From Bradyrhizobium sp. Tv2a-2 (GTDB lineage: Bacteria > Pseudomonadota > Alphaproteobacteria > Rhizobiales > Xanthobacteraceae), in the NCBI RefSeq assembly GCF_000472425.1, contig NZ_AXAI01000017.1:191-64190 (forward strand): DNA of 64,000 bases. Direction: 5' to 3'. A program made the translations under genes and the position numbers. Shown piece after piece: positions 33,957 to 42,278 of this stretch. Numbering within the stretch: position 1 is the stretch's first letter; every line of letters starts with the position of its first letter. The notes under the pieces are model-generated. The model worked only from the letters and a program-made list of their open reading frames with translations, was not told the origin of the DNA and did not search any database.

Positions 33957-35207
33957 ATGACGAAAGGCAGTGTAGGACTGATCGCATTGATGAGCCTTTT
34001 TCTTTCAGGCACAGCCATGGCTCAGGAAAAGATCAAGATCGGCGTCACGGCGACGCTCGAGGGTACCTACACGGTGCTCGGCGAAGACGGCATGCGCGGC
34101 TTCCAGACCGCACTCAACACCTTCGGCAAGAAGATCGGTGACAAGGAACTCGAATATGTTGTCGCCTCGACCGATGCGACGCCGGACTCAGCCGTCCGCG
34201 CGGTACGCAAGCTGATCGAGCAGGACAAGGTGCAGATCCTGCTCTCGCCGCTGTCGGGTGACGAAGGCATCGCGGTGAAGAATTTCGCCAAGACGCATCC
34301 CGAGCTGACCTTCGTGAACGCGGCCTCCGGAGCGCAGGAGACGACTTACGTCGACCCGGCGCCGAATTTCTTCCGCTACAACATGGATGGCGCGCAGTGG
34401 CAGGTGGGTCTCGGCAAATACGCTTATGAAAACAAAGGTTATCGCAAGATCGCTACGGTCGGCGAGGACTATTCCTTCGTCTACACGCAGGTGTTCGGCC
34501 TGGTGCTCGATTTCTGTGGCGCCGGCGGACAGGTAACGAACCGGCAGTGGGTGCCGCTCGGGACCAAGGATTTTGCCTCGGTGATCGCTTCACTGCCTGA
34601 CGATGTGGACGCGATCTATCTCGGGCTCGGCGGCGCCGACGCCGTCAATTTCCTGAATCAATACCAGCAGGCCGGCGGCAAGGCGCATCTGATGGGCGGA
34701 TCGATTTTGGTCGACCAGACCATTCTCTCCGCCAAGGGCAGCGCCAAGAACGCACTGATCGGCACGCTCGCTGCGAGCGGCCAGGCCGATACCTGGGACG
34801 ATCCGGGTTGGCAGAAATTCGTCAAGGCCTATCAGGACTCGTTCCCGCCGGAGAAGCGCTTCCCGAGTCCGTCGCTGCTCGCAACCAACTATTATGACGC
34901 AACGATGGCCCTGATCCTGGCGCTGCGGGCGGTGAATGGCGACCTCAGCAACAATCAGGAAAAGCTGAAGGCAACACTCGCCAAGATCGAGATCGATGCA
35001 CCCAACGGCAAGATCAAGCTCGACTCCAACCGCCAGGCGATCGGCACCAACTTCGTGACCGAGGTGATCGACGACGGCAAAGGCGCGCTGTTTTCCAAGG
35101 TCGTCAAGGTGATCCCAAATGTGAACCAGACGCTTGGCTACGATCCGGCCGTGTTTGCCAAGATCGGTCTGCCCAGCCGCACGATTCCGGAGTGCAAGAA
35201 GTACTGA
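33957..35207 (+). CDS. Branched-chain-type ABC transporter substrate-binding protein
   Basis: 416 residues with a Sec signal (SVGLIALMSLFLSGTAMAQE). The mature part is a type I periplasmic-binding fold of the HAAT/LivJ family: IKIGVTATLEGTYTVLGEDG, VVASTDATPDSAVRAVRKLI, FVNAASGAQETTYVDPAPNF. The family binds amino acids, amides, urea or aromatic acids. It is followed at 110 bp by an AraC regulator and then by permeases and ATPases, so it belongs to the transporter at 36338-41416. Confidence 0.92.
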   Translation: MTKGSVGLIALMSLFLSGTAMAQEKIKIGVTATLEGTYTVLGEDGMRGFQTALNTFGKKIGDKELEYVVASTDATPDSAVRAVRKLIEQDKVQILLSPLSGDEGIAVKNFAKTHPELTFVNAASGAQETTYVDPAPNFFRYNMDGAQWQVGLGKYAYENKGYRKIATVGEDYSFVYTQVFGLVLDFCGAGGQVTNRQWVPLGTKDFASVIASLPDDVDAIYLGLGGADAVNFLNQYQQAGGKAHLMGGSILVDQTILSAKGSAKNALIGTLAASGQADTWDDPGWQKFVKAYQDSFPPEKRFPSPSLLATNYYDATMALILALRAVNGDLSNNQEKLKATLAKIEIDAPNGKIKLDSNRQAIGTNFVTEVIDDGKGALFSKVVKVIPNVNQTLGYDPAVFAKIGLPSRTIPECKKY

Positions 35208-35317
35208 CCTATTTCGCACTTGCGAGCGGGCGACCGGTAGACGGACGATGAGCTTGCATTCCCTCCCCGGATGTTGAACGGTATAAAAAAACAAAAACAT
35301 CCAGCGGGAGGGAGGGC

Positions 35318-36145
35318 ATGAGCCGGGCGCTCGCCGTCTTCCACGGCCGTTTCGGCCGCGCGACGGTGTACCAGTTGAACCGGCCCTTCAACGTGCATGC
35401 GCATCGTGAGGGGCATCTGATCTTTCATGTCGGTGGCACGCCGGCGCAAATCGATGTTTGCGACCGACGTCACCTTCTGACCGACGATTCCGTCGTCGCC
35501 GTCAATCCCTGGGAGCCACATAATTTCCTTCCCACGGATATGGATAACGGCGCGATCTTCTTTGTGCTCTATGTCAATTGGGAGTGGTTCGCGCCGAGTG
35601 TGGCCAACGCGAACGGACTGCGCTTCGGCTCTACCTGTTTCAAGCGAACGCCGAACCTCAGGAAACAGGTCAGACACACGGCCGCGCTCGTCTGCGGGGC
35701 GCCTTCGCTGAGCAGCCTCGATAACGAACTCCGGCAACTGATCGACATCTGCCATGTCGAGAGTTGGCAGCAATCCGCGCCGGCGCAGGATATCAAGGCG
35801 ACGGCAGCCGTTACGGATTTTCGCGTCCGCAAAAGCATCAAGCTGATGTCGGAATGCCCCGGCGCCGAGATCGAACTCGATACCATCGCCCGTGAATCCG
35901 GCCTGTCGCGGCCCCATTTTTATCGCCTGTTCCGCATCCAGACCGGCGTCACCCCGAACCTCTATCTCAACACGCTGATTATGGAGCATGCGCTGGACGC
36001 GCTGGTCGCAACCGAAGCACCGATTGCCGATATCAGCGTCGATCTCGGCTTTTCCTCGCAAAGCGCGTTCACCCGATTCTTTGCCGCCAATGTCGGCCTG
36101 GCGCCGACCGAATACCGTCGTGCGGCCAAGGTTTTGCGGGCGTAA
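35318..36145 (+). CDS. AraC-family regulator of the transporter/Mo-hydroxylase operon
   Basis: 275 residues, start preceded by GGGAGGGAGG. A cupin-like sensor domain occupies residues 1-100 (HAHREGHLIFHVGG, DDSVVAVNPWEPHNF). The C-terminal double HTH reads ELDTIARESGLSRPHFYRLF, RIQTGVTPNLYLNTLIMEHA, then DISVDLGFSSQSAFTRFFAA. It sits inside the locus, between the binding protein and the permease, and is the only regulator there, so it is the likely local activator responding to the imported compound. Confidence 0.9.
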   Translation: MSRALAVFHGRFGRATVYQLNRPFNVHAHREGHLIFHVGGTPAQIDVCDRRHLLTDDSVVAVNPWEPHNFLPTDMDNGAIFFVLYVNWEWFAPSVANANGLRFGSTCFKRTPNLRKQVRHTAALVCGAPSLSSLDNELRQLIDICHVESWQQSAPAQDIKATAAVTDFRVRKSIKLMSECPGAEIELDTIARESGLSRPHFYRLFRIQTGVTPNLYLNTLIMEHALDALVATEAPIADISVDLGFSSQSAFTRFFAANVGLAPTEYRRAAKVLRA

Positions 36146-36337
36146 GATGGCGCGAAAAGATACTGAGGATCAAACGCCCGACCTGCGGCCACGCTAGGAT
36201 GCCCGGTAAACGCGACCCGCAAGAGGTCGCATTTTGCGGGAGGACGCGTCGATGGCGGGGCCGCCAGCCATTTGCCATGCGCCGGATCTCGGCCGGGACG
36301 ATCAGCCAGGCGCCGCTTCGGCGACGAGGTCGCGCAC

Positions 36338-37348
36338 GTGACCAGGTTCATCGAGCGCCATCCGGCGTGGGCGCTGATCGTGATCCTTGCGGTTGCGGTC
36401 CTGCTCTGGCTGATTTTCGCTGTCTGGCCGCCCGGCCTTGAAGAGGCGATCGGCCGGAAGAAGGTTTTCCTCAACGCCGTCCTCAACGGCGTCACGCTTG
36501 GCGGGCTTTATTTCCTGGTCGCGAGCGGCTTCACCCTCATTTTCGGCCTGATGCGCAACGTCAATCTGGCACATGGCTCGCTCTACCTGTTCGGCGGCTA
36601 TGTAGGGTACATCGTAAGCAGCGCGACCGGCTCGTGGATCCTTAGCTTCATCGTCGCCTTCATCGTCGTGGCGCTGATCGGCATCCTGCTGCAGATCGTC
36701 GTGTTCCGCCGCATGGAGGGCCAGGACCTGCGGCAAACGATGGTGACGATCGGGCTTTCAATCGTTTTTGCCGACCTGATGCTCTGGGCATTCGGTGGCG
36801 ACTTCTATCAGATCCAGACACCGAATTGGCTGATCGGACCGGTGGAGATCCCGCTTGTCACGGCGGTGCGCTCCTCGGGCGAGGCAATCTATCTACAGTA
36901 TCCGCTGGTACGCCTCGTCATCTTCCTGGCCTCCGTCGTGATCGGGATCGGTATGTGGCTCGCGCTCAATCGCACGCGGATCGGCATGATCATCCGCGCC
37001 GGCGTCGATGACCGTGACATTCTCGCTGCGACCGGCGTGCGCATTCAGCTTGTATTCGTCCTCGTGTTCGCGCTGGGCGCGGGCCTTGCGGGTATTGCCG
37101 GCGTCGTCGGAGGCACGTTTTCGTCGCTCTCGCCTGGCGAGGACACGCGCTTTCTGCTTGCGTCGCTGGTGGTCGTCATTGTCGGAGGCATGGGCTCGAT
37201 ACCCGGCGCGGCACTTGGCGCGCTGATCATCGGGTTGGCCGAGCAGCTCGGCTCGGTCTACATCCCGACCTATGCAATCGTCGTGACCTTCCTCATCATG
37301 GTCCTGGTGCTGGCGCTGCGCCCACAGGGCCTGCTGGCGAGGCGGTGA
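36338..37348 (+). CDS. ABC transporter permease, LivH family
   Basis: 336 residues from GTG 36338, with GAGG eight bases upstream; an ATG at 36272 is an alternative. After an N-terminal membrane segment (WALIVILAVAVLLWLIF) the LivH core begins: LNAVLNGVTLGGLYFLVASG, FTLIFGLMRNVNLAHGSLYL. The signature loop LAATGVRIQLVFVLVFALGA is present. It is a transmembrane half of the importer with the protein at 37350. The extra N-terminal helix is longer than in E. coli LivH. Confidence 0.9.
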   Translation: MTRFIERHPAWALIVILAVAVLLWLIFAVWPPGLEEAIGRKKVFLNAVLNGVTLGGLYFLVASGFTLIFGLMRNVNLAHGSLYLFGGYVGYIVSSATGSWILSFIVAFIVVALIGILLQIVVFRRMEGQDLRQTMVTIGLSIVFADLMLWAFGGDFYQIQTPNWLIGPVEIPLVTAVRSSGEAIYLQYPLVRLVIFLASVVIGIGMWLALNRTRIGMIIRAGVDDRDILAATGVRIQLVFVLVFALGAGLAGIAGVVGGTFSSLSPGEDTRFLLASLVVVIVGGMGSIPGAALGALIIGLAEQLGSVYIPTYAIVVTFLIMVLVLALRPQGLLARR

Positions 37349-37349
37349 C

Positions 37350-38432
37350 ATGTCGCTAAGCCACGGCGCCCACGCTCACGCCACCCCGCCGACCATTGCG
37401 GCGCGCCCCTCCATCCGTACCTGGCCGGAGATCAACAATCCCGCCGCCTGGATCGTCGCCATCATTCTCCTGATCATGCCGCTGATCGCCAACGGCTTCT
37501 TCCTGATCGAGATCTTCGGCACCACGCTGATCCTCGGGATTGTCGCGCTCAGCCTGATGTTTCTTGCAGGCTATGGCGGCATGGTGAGCCTGATGCAGCT
37601 CACCATCGCGGGCTTTGCCGGTTACATGTATGCCATCTTCGGCATGAGCGCGAGCGCGAACATCAGCCTGGGCTGGCCCTGGTGGCTCGCAACGCCGATG
37701 GCACTCGCGCTCGCAACCATCTTCGGGACGCTCGGCGGCGCGCTGGCGGTCCGCACCGCCGGCATCTACACAATCATGATCACGCTCGCGATCGCTGCGG
37801 CGTTCTTCTATTTCACCAATCAGAACTGGCCGCTCTTCAACGGCCACACCGGCATCAACACCATTGCAACTCCGCATTTCTGGGGCGTCGACTGGCGCGG
37901 CGACATTCCATTCTATTATGTGGTGCTCGCGGTTGCCGCGCTCTGCTATTTCGCGGTTGAATATCTGTCGCGGGCGCCGTTTGGGCTGGCGCTGCAAGGC
38001 GTGCGCGACAATCCGCGCCGCATGGCTGCGCTCGGCTTCAATGTCAACGCGCATCGGGTCGCGGCTTATGCCTTCGCTTCCTTCGTTGCTGCGCTCGGCG
38101 GCATTCTTCAGGTCTGGAATTATCGGCAGATTGCCCCGGGCTCCGTCAGTGTCGGGGCCGCCATCGACATTCTGATCATCGCCGTCGTCGGTGGGATCAC
38201 CCGGCCGGTCGGGCCGTTCATCGGCGCCTTCATCTTCGTCATTCTGCGCACCTTCGCGCTCGACTTCCTGGTCAAGATCGGGCTGGACGGCAACCGGTTC
38301 CGCCTTCTGATCGGGCTCGGCTTCCTTGCCGTCGTGTTCTGGTCTTCCGACGGCGTGATTGGGCTTTGGGAGCGCTGGAAGCGCGGTACATCCGATCCGG
38401 CTGGTACGAGCAGGCGCCATGGCCATGGATAG
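37350..38432 (+). CDS. ABC transporter permease, LivM family
   Basis: 360 residues; starts one base after the LivH-type stop. LivM features: LMFLAGYGGMVSLMQLTIAG, FAGYMYAIFGM, and the cytosolic coupling loop RAPFGLALQGVRDNPRRMAA, LGFNVNAHRVAAYAFASFVA. It has about ten membrane helices. It pairs with LivH and the ATPases at 38419 and 39200. Confidence 0.92.
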   Translation: MSLSHGAHAHATPPTIAARPSIRTWPEINNPAAWIVAIILLIMPLIANGFFLIEIFGTTLILGIVALSLMFLAGYGGMVSLMQLTIAGFAGYMYAIFGMSASANISLGWPWWLATPMALALATIFGTLGGALAVRTAGIYTIMITLAIAAAFFYFTNQNWPLFNGHTGINTIATPHFWGVDWRGDIPFYYVVLAVAALCYFAVEYLSRAPFGLALQGVRDNPRRMAALGFNVNAHRVAAYAFASFVAALGGILQVWNYRQIAPGSVSVGAAIDILIIAVVGGITRPVGPFIGAFIFVILRTFALDFLVKIGLDGNRFRLLIGLGFLAVVFWSSDGVIGLWERWKRGTSDPAGTSRRHGHG

Positions 38433-39207
38433 CGTCGCACAACGTCTCTCGGCGGTCGGCGCTGGAGCCGCGCTCGAGCTTCGCGGCGTCACCCGGATGT
38501 TCGGTGCACTCGCTGCGCTGACCGACATCACAATTACGGTGAGGCCGGGTGAGCGGCGTGCGGTGCTCGGCTCGAACGGCGCCGGCAAGACCACGCTGTT
38601 CAACTGCATCACCGGTGATTTTCCACCCTCCTCCGGCACGATCCGTTTCTTTGGCGAGGACATCACCCATTTCCCGCCCTATGAGCGCATCCGCCGTGGG
38701 CTGCGCCGCACCTACCAGATTTCCGCCCTGTTTCCCGGACTCACGGTGCAGGACAACGTCTATCTCGCCTGCCGCGGCGTTTCGCGGGGACGCTTCTCCA
38801 TGCTGCGTCCCGGCCAGAACGATGCGCTGATGCAGTCCGCGGAAGCGTTGGTGCAGGCCGTGCATTTGAGCGCGGTCAAGGACCAGCGCGTTGCCGAGCT
38901 CGCGCACGGGCAGCAGCGGCAGCTCGAGATCGCCCTTGCGCTTGCCGGGGCGCCGCGCTTCATCCTGTTCGACGAGCCGGCAGCGGGACTGTCGCCCGCC
39001 GAACGACTGGAGCTGATCGAGATCCTGACCGCGCTGCCGGCGCATATCGGCTACATCATCATCGAGCACGACATGGATGTGGCGCTGCGCGTCGTCGAGA
39101 GCGTCACGATGATGCACAACGGCCGCATCTTCAAGGAAGGCCTGCCGCGCGAGATCGAAACCGATCGGGAAGTGCAAGAGCTTTATCTCGGAGGCGGCCA
39201 TGAATGA
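38419..39207 (+). CDS. ABC transporter ATP-binding protein, LivG family
   Basis: 262 residues from ATG 38419, overlapping the permease stop by 14 bp. Walker A GSNGAGKTTLFN; signature ELAHGQQRQLEIALAL (the LivG form of LSGGQ); Walker B FILFDEPAAGLSPAE; switch His in YIIIEHDMDVAL. The insert between Walker A and signature (RRTYQISALFPGLTVQDNVY) is typical for the HAAT family. Cytosolic, partner of the LivF-type ATPase fused to the Tm-1-like domain. Confidence 0.93.
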   Translation: MAMDSVAQRLSAVGAGAALELRGVTRMFGALAALTDITITVRPGERRAVLGSNGAGKTTLFNCITGDFPPSSGTIRFFGEDITHFPPYERIRRGLRRTYQISALFPGLTVQDNVYLACRGVSRGRFSMLRPGQNDALMQSAEALVQAVHLSAVKDQRVAELAHGQQRQLEIALALAGAPRFILFDEPAAGLSPAERLELIEILTALPAHIGYIIIEHDMDVALRVVESVTMMHNGRIFKEGLPREIETDREVQELYLGGGHE

Positions 39208-41416
39208 CGCCCGCCGCCCCTCCGCGCCAGCGCTCGAGGTGAAGGGCCTCGATGTCTATTACGGCCATTCGCATGCGCTGCAGGGCGTCAACCTGACGGT
39301 CGAGCAAGGCGTGTTCTCCGTCGTCGGCCGCAACGGCATGGGCAAGACTACGCTGTGCAACGCCATCATGGGCCTGGTGCGCACGAGCGGCGGTTCGGTA
39401 CGCGTCCGTGGCGAAGACATCACTGGCCTTGGGTCGGCCGCGATCGCCCGGCTTGGCGTCGGTTACGTCCCGCAAGGGCGCCGGCTCTGGCGCTCGCTCA
39501 GCGTCGATGAGCATTTACGTCTCGCCGCTGGAATGCGGCGCGGGTCCTGGACCGTCGAGCGCATTTACGAGACCTTCCCGCGGCTGGCCGAGCGCAAGGA
39601 CCATGGTGGCGGCCAGCTCTCCGGCGGCGAGCAGCAGATGCTGGCAATCTCGCGCGCGCTTTTGACCAATCCGATCCTCCTGATCATGGATGAGCCAACG
39701 GAAGGCCTCGCACCGGTGATCGTCGCCCAGGTCGAGGAGATGCTGGTGCGGCTTGGCGACGAAGGCGACATCGCTGTGCTGGTGATCGAGCAGAACATCG
39801 GGGTCGCAACCGCCGTATCGCGCAACGTCGCAGTCATGGTCAACGGACGTGTCAATCGCATCATAGATTCCGCGCAGCTTGCCGCCGACCGCAACCTGCA
39901 ACAACGCCTGCTCGGAGTCGGGCTGCACGCTGAGATCGATTCGGGGCTTGCGGCCGAGCCACAACGCCTCGAGGCCGAACGCGCCCCGCAGCCCGCGCGG
40001 ACGAAAGGACCCGTCCGCATCTATATCTCCAACCCCACATTGCCCACCCGCTGGTCGCAACCGGTACCAATTGCCCGGATCGAGGCGGCGGCACGGACGG
40101 TTTCGACAGGCGTTGCGCGTATCGAAGAGGTGCGGCAGCGGCGCGAAACACCGACCGCGCAAACATCCGGCCCACCGGTCGTTCTGATCGCCGGAACGCT
40201 GGACACCAAGGGCACGGAACTACGCTATATCCGCGACATCATCGCGGCCAGCGGCCTTCGCACGCGGCTGGTCGATCTCTCGACCAGCGGCAAGCCGTCG
40301 ACCTGCGACGTCCCCGCCCAGGAAATCGCGCTCAATCACGCGCGCGGCGGGTCGGCGGTGTTTGGGCCCGATCGCGGCGCCGCGGTGACCGCGATGGCGG
40401 ACGCGTTTGCCAGTTGGGTGCGCCGCCAGGCCAACATCGCCGGTATCATCTCGGCCGGCGGGTCGGGTGGCGCCTCGCTGGTGGCCCCCGGGATGCGTAC
40501 CCTTCCCGTCGGAGTGCCCAAGCTCATCATCTCCTCCATCGCGTCGGGCGATGTCGGCCCCTATGTCGGGCCTGCCGATATCACCATGATGTATTCGGTG
40601 ACCGATGTGCAGGGCCTCAACTCCGTCTCGCGCGCGGTCCTCGCCAACGGCGCCAATGCCGTGATCGGCATGGTGAAGGCGCGGCTCGATCGGCCCGCGG
40701 GCCAGAACCGCACCGCGGCTACCGCCCTTCCCGCTATAGGCATCACAATGTTCGGCGTGACGACGCCGGCCGTGCAGAAGGTCGCCGCCGATCTGCACGA
40801 CGAATTCGAATGCCTGGTATTTCATGCCACCGGCGTCGGCGGCCGTTCTATGGAAAAGCTTGTCGAGTCCGGACAGCTGGCCGCGGTGATCGACCTCACC
40901 ACGACCGAGATCTGCGATCTTCTGATGGGCGGGGTGTTTCCGGCAACCGAAGATCGCTTCGGCGCGATCATTCAAAAGCGCGTGCCCTATGTCGGCTCGA
41001 CGGGCGCACTCGACATGGTCAATTTTGGCGCGCCGGACACAGTCCCCGAGCGCTACGGCAAGCGCAAATTCCATGTCCATAATCCGCAAGTCACCTTGAT
41101 GAGGACCACGCCGGACGAGAACGAGCGCATGGGACGCTGGATCGGCGAGCGGCTGAATCAGATGGATGGGCCGGTCCGCTTCTTCCTGCCTGAGGGGGGC
41201 GTGTCCGCACTCGATGCGCCCGGCCAGCCGTTCTGGGACCCGGAAGCCGACGCGGCACTGTTCCGAACACTGGAGCGCACGGTGCGCCAAACCAGCAATC
41301 GCCAGCTCATTCGCGTCAAGCACAATATCAACGATCCCGAGTTCGCAACCACGATTGTCAGCGCGTTCCGAGCCCTGATCGGGCGCGTGAGCGGACGGCG
41401 CAGAGCTGCGAGGTAA
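39200..41416 (+). CDS. Fusion: LivF-family ATPase + Tm-1-like (UPF0261) domain
   Basis: 738 residues, overlapping the LivG stop by 8 bp. Residues 10-240 are a LivF ATPase (Walker [11 protein letters not shown], signature [16 protein letters not shown], Walker [15 protein letters not shown]). A basic Pro/Ala linker of about 85 residues leads to a complete Tm-1-like domain (about 325-735): [60 protein letters not shown]. Tm-1-like proteins are named after a tomato antiviral protein; the bacterial function is not established. They usually accompany a PEP-hydrolase-like TIM barrel, which is the next gene. The fusion puts an unknown enzyme on an ABC importer. Confidence 0.93.
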   Translation: MNDARRPSAPALEVKGLDVYYGHSHALQGVNLTVEQGVFSVVGRNGMGKTTLCNAIMGLVRTSGGSVRVRGEDITGLGSAAIARLGVGYVPQGRRLWRSLSVDEHLRLAAGMRRGSWTVERIYETFPRLAERKDHGGGQLSGGEQQMLAISRALLTNPILLIMDEPTEGLAPVIVAQVEEMLVRLGDEGDIAVLVIEQNIGVATAVSRNVAVMVNGRVNRIIDSAQLAADRNLQQRLLGVGLHAEIDSGLAAEPQRLEAERAPQPARTKGPVRIYISNPTLPTRWSQPVPIARIEAAARTVSTGVARIEEVRQRRETPTAQTSGPPVVLIAGTLDTKGTELRYIRDIIAASGLRTRLVDLSTSGKPSTCDVPAQEIALNHARGGSAVFGPDRGAAVTAMADAFASWVRRQANIAGIISAGGSGGASLVAPGMRTLPVGVPKLIISSIASGDVGPYVGPADITMMYSVTDVQGLNSVSRAVLANGANAVIGMVKARLDRPAGQNRTAATALPAIGITMFGVTTPAVQKVAADLHDEFECLVFHATGVGGRSMEKLVESGQLAAVIDLTTTEICDLLMGGVFPATEDRFGAIIQKRVPYVGSTGALDMVNFGAPDTVPERYGKRKFHVHNPQVTLMRTTPDENERMGRWIGERLNQMDGPVRFFLPEGGVSALDAPGQPFWDPEADAALFRTLERTVRQTSNRQLIRVKHNINDPEFATTIVSAFRALIGRVSGRRRAAR

Positions 41417-41418
41417 CC

Positions 41419-42252
41419 ATGGCCAGGTTTGAACGCGGAGAGCTCCTGGAGAAGTTTCACGACATGGTCGCCCGCGGCCAGCCGATCGTCGGCGGCGGCG
41501 CCGGCACCGGTCTCTCGGCCAAGTGCGAAGAGGCCGGCGGCGTCGACCTCATCGTCATCTACAATTCCGGCCGCTATCGCATGGCCGGACGCGGGTCGCT
41601 CGCGGGACTCATGCCCTATGGTGATGCCAACGCCATCGTGGTTGAAATGGCCGCGGAGGTTCTGCCGGTCGTGACGAGGACACCAGTGCTCGCCGGGGTC
41701 AATGGCACCGACCCGTTCCGCGACATGGATATGTTCCTCGACCAGTTGAAGGCGCTCGGCTTTTCCGGCGTGCAGAACTTCCCGACGGTCGGGCTGATCG
41801 ACGGCGTCTTCCGCGCCAATCTCGAGGAAACCGGCATGTCGTATGCGTTGGAGATCGAGATGATCGCCAAGGCCCACGAGAAGAACATGCTGACGACGCC
41901 CTACGTTTTCAGCGAAAAAGAGGCCGCCGCGATGGCCATTGCGGGCGCCGATATCATCGTCTGCCACCTTGGCCTTACCACTGGCGGATCGATCGGCGCA
42001 CACACCGCCCTCAAGTTGGAAGACTGCCCGAAGCGCATCGACACCTGGGCAGCCGCGGCGCTCAGCGTCAATGCGAATATCCTCGTTCTTGCGCATGGCG
42101 GCCCGATCGCCGATCCCGCGGATGCCGATTTCATCATCAAGAACACCCGTCATTGCCACGGCTTCTATGGTGCCTCCTCGATGGAGCGACTGCCGGTGGA
42201 GCGGGCGCTGACGGATCAGGTTCGCAAATTCAAGGCGATCGGCGCGCGCTGA
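41419..42252 (+). CDS. PEP-hydrolase-family TIM-barrel protein
   Basis: 277 residues; GAGG five bases before the ATG, two bases after the fusion gene. Family signature: [60 protein letters not shown], then [16 protein letters not shown] and [20 protein letters not shown]. These proteins have the phosphoenolpyruvate-hydrolase-like TIM-barrel fold (PF09370), relatives of the PEP-mutase/isocitrate-lyase type, and are fused or adjacent to Tm-1-like domains in many organisms. Exact chemistry is unknown. Confidence 0.9.
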   Translation: MARFERGELLEKFHDMVARGQPIVGGGAGTGLSAKCEEAGGVDLIVIYNSGRYRMAGRGSLAGLMPYGDANAIVVEMAAEVLPVVTRTPVLAGVNGTDPFRDMDMFLDQLKALGFSGVQNFPTVGLIDGVFRANLEETGMSYALEIEMIAKAHEKNMLTTPYVFSEKEAAAMAIAGADIIVCHLGLTTGGSIGAHTALKLEDCPKRIDTWAAAALSVNANILVLAHGGPIADPADADFIIKNTRHCHGFYGASSMERLPVERALTDQVRKFKAIGAR

Positions 42253-42278
42253 TCGCCCGACTTAAGGGGAGAACGACA

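Noticed and set aside
37356-38666. 436-codon minus-strand frame opposite the LivM/LivG genes
   Set aside because: Antisense shadow rich in Arg/Glu/Asp; the plus strand has clear permease and ATPase motifs.
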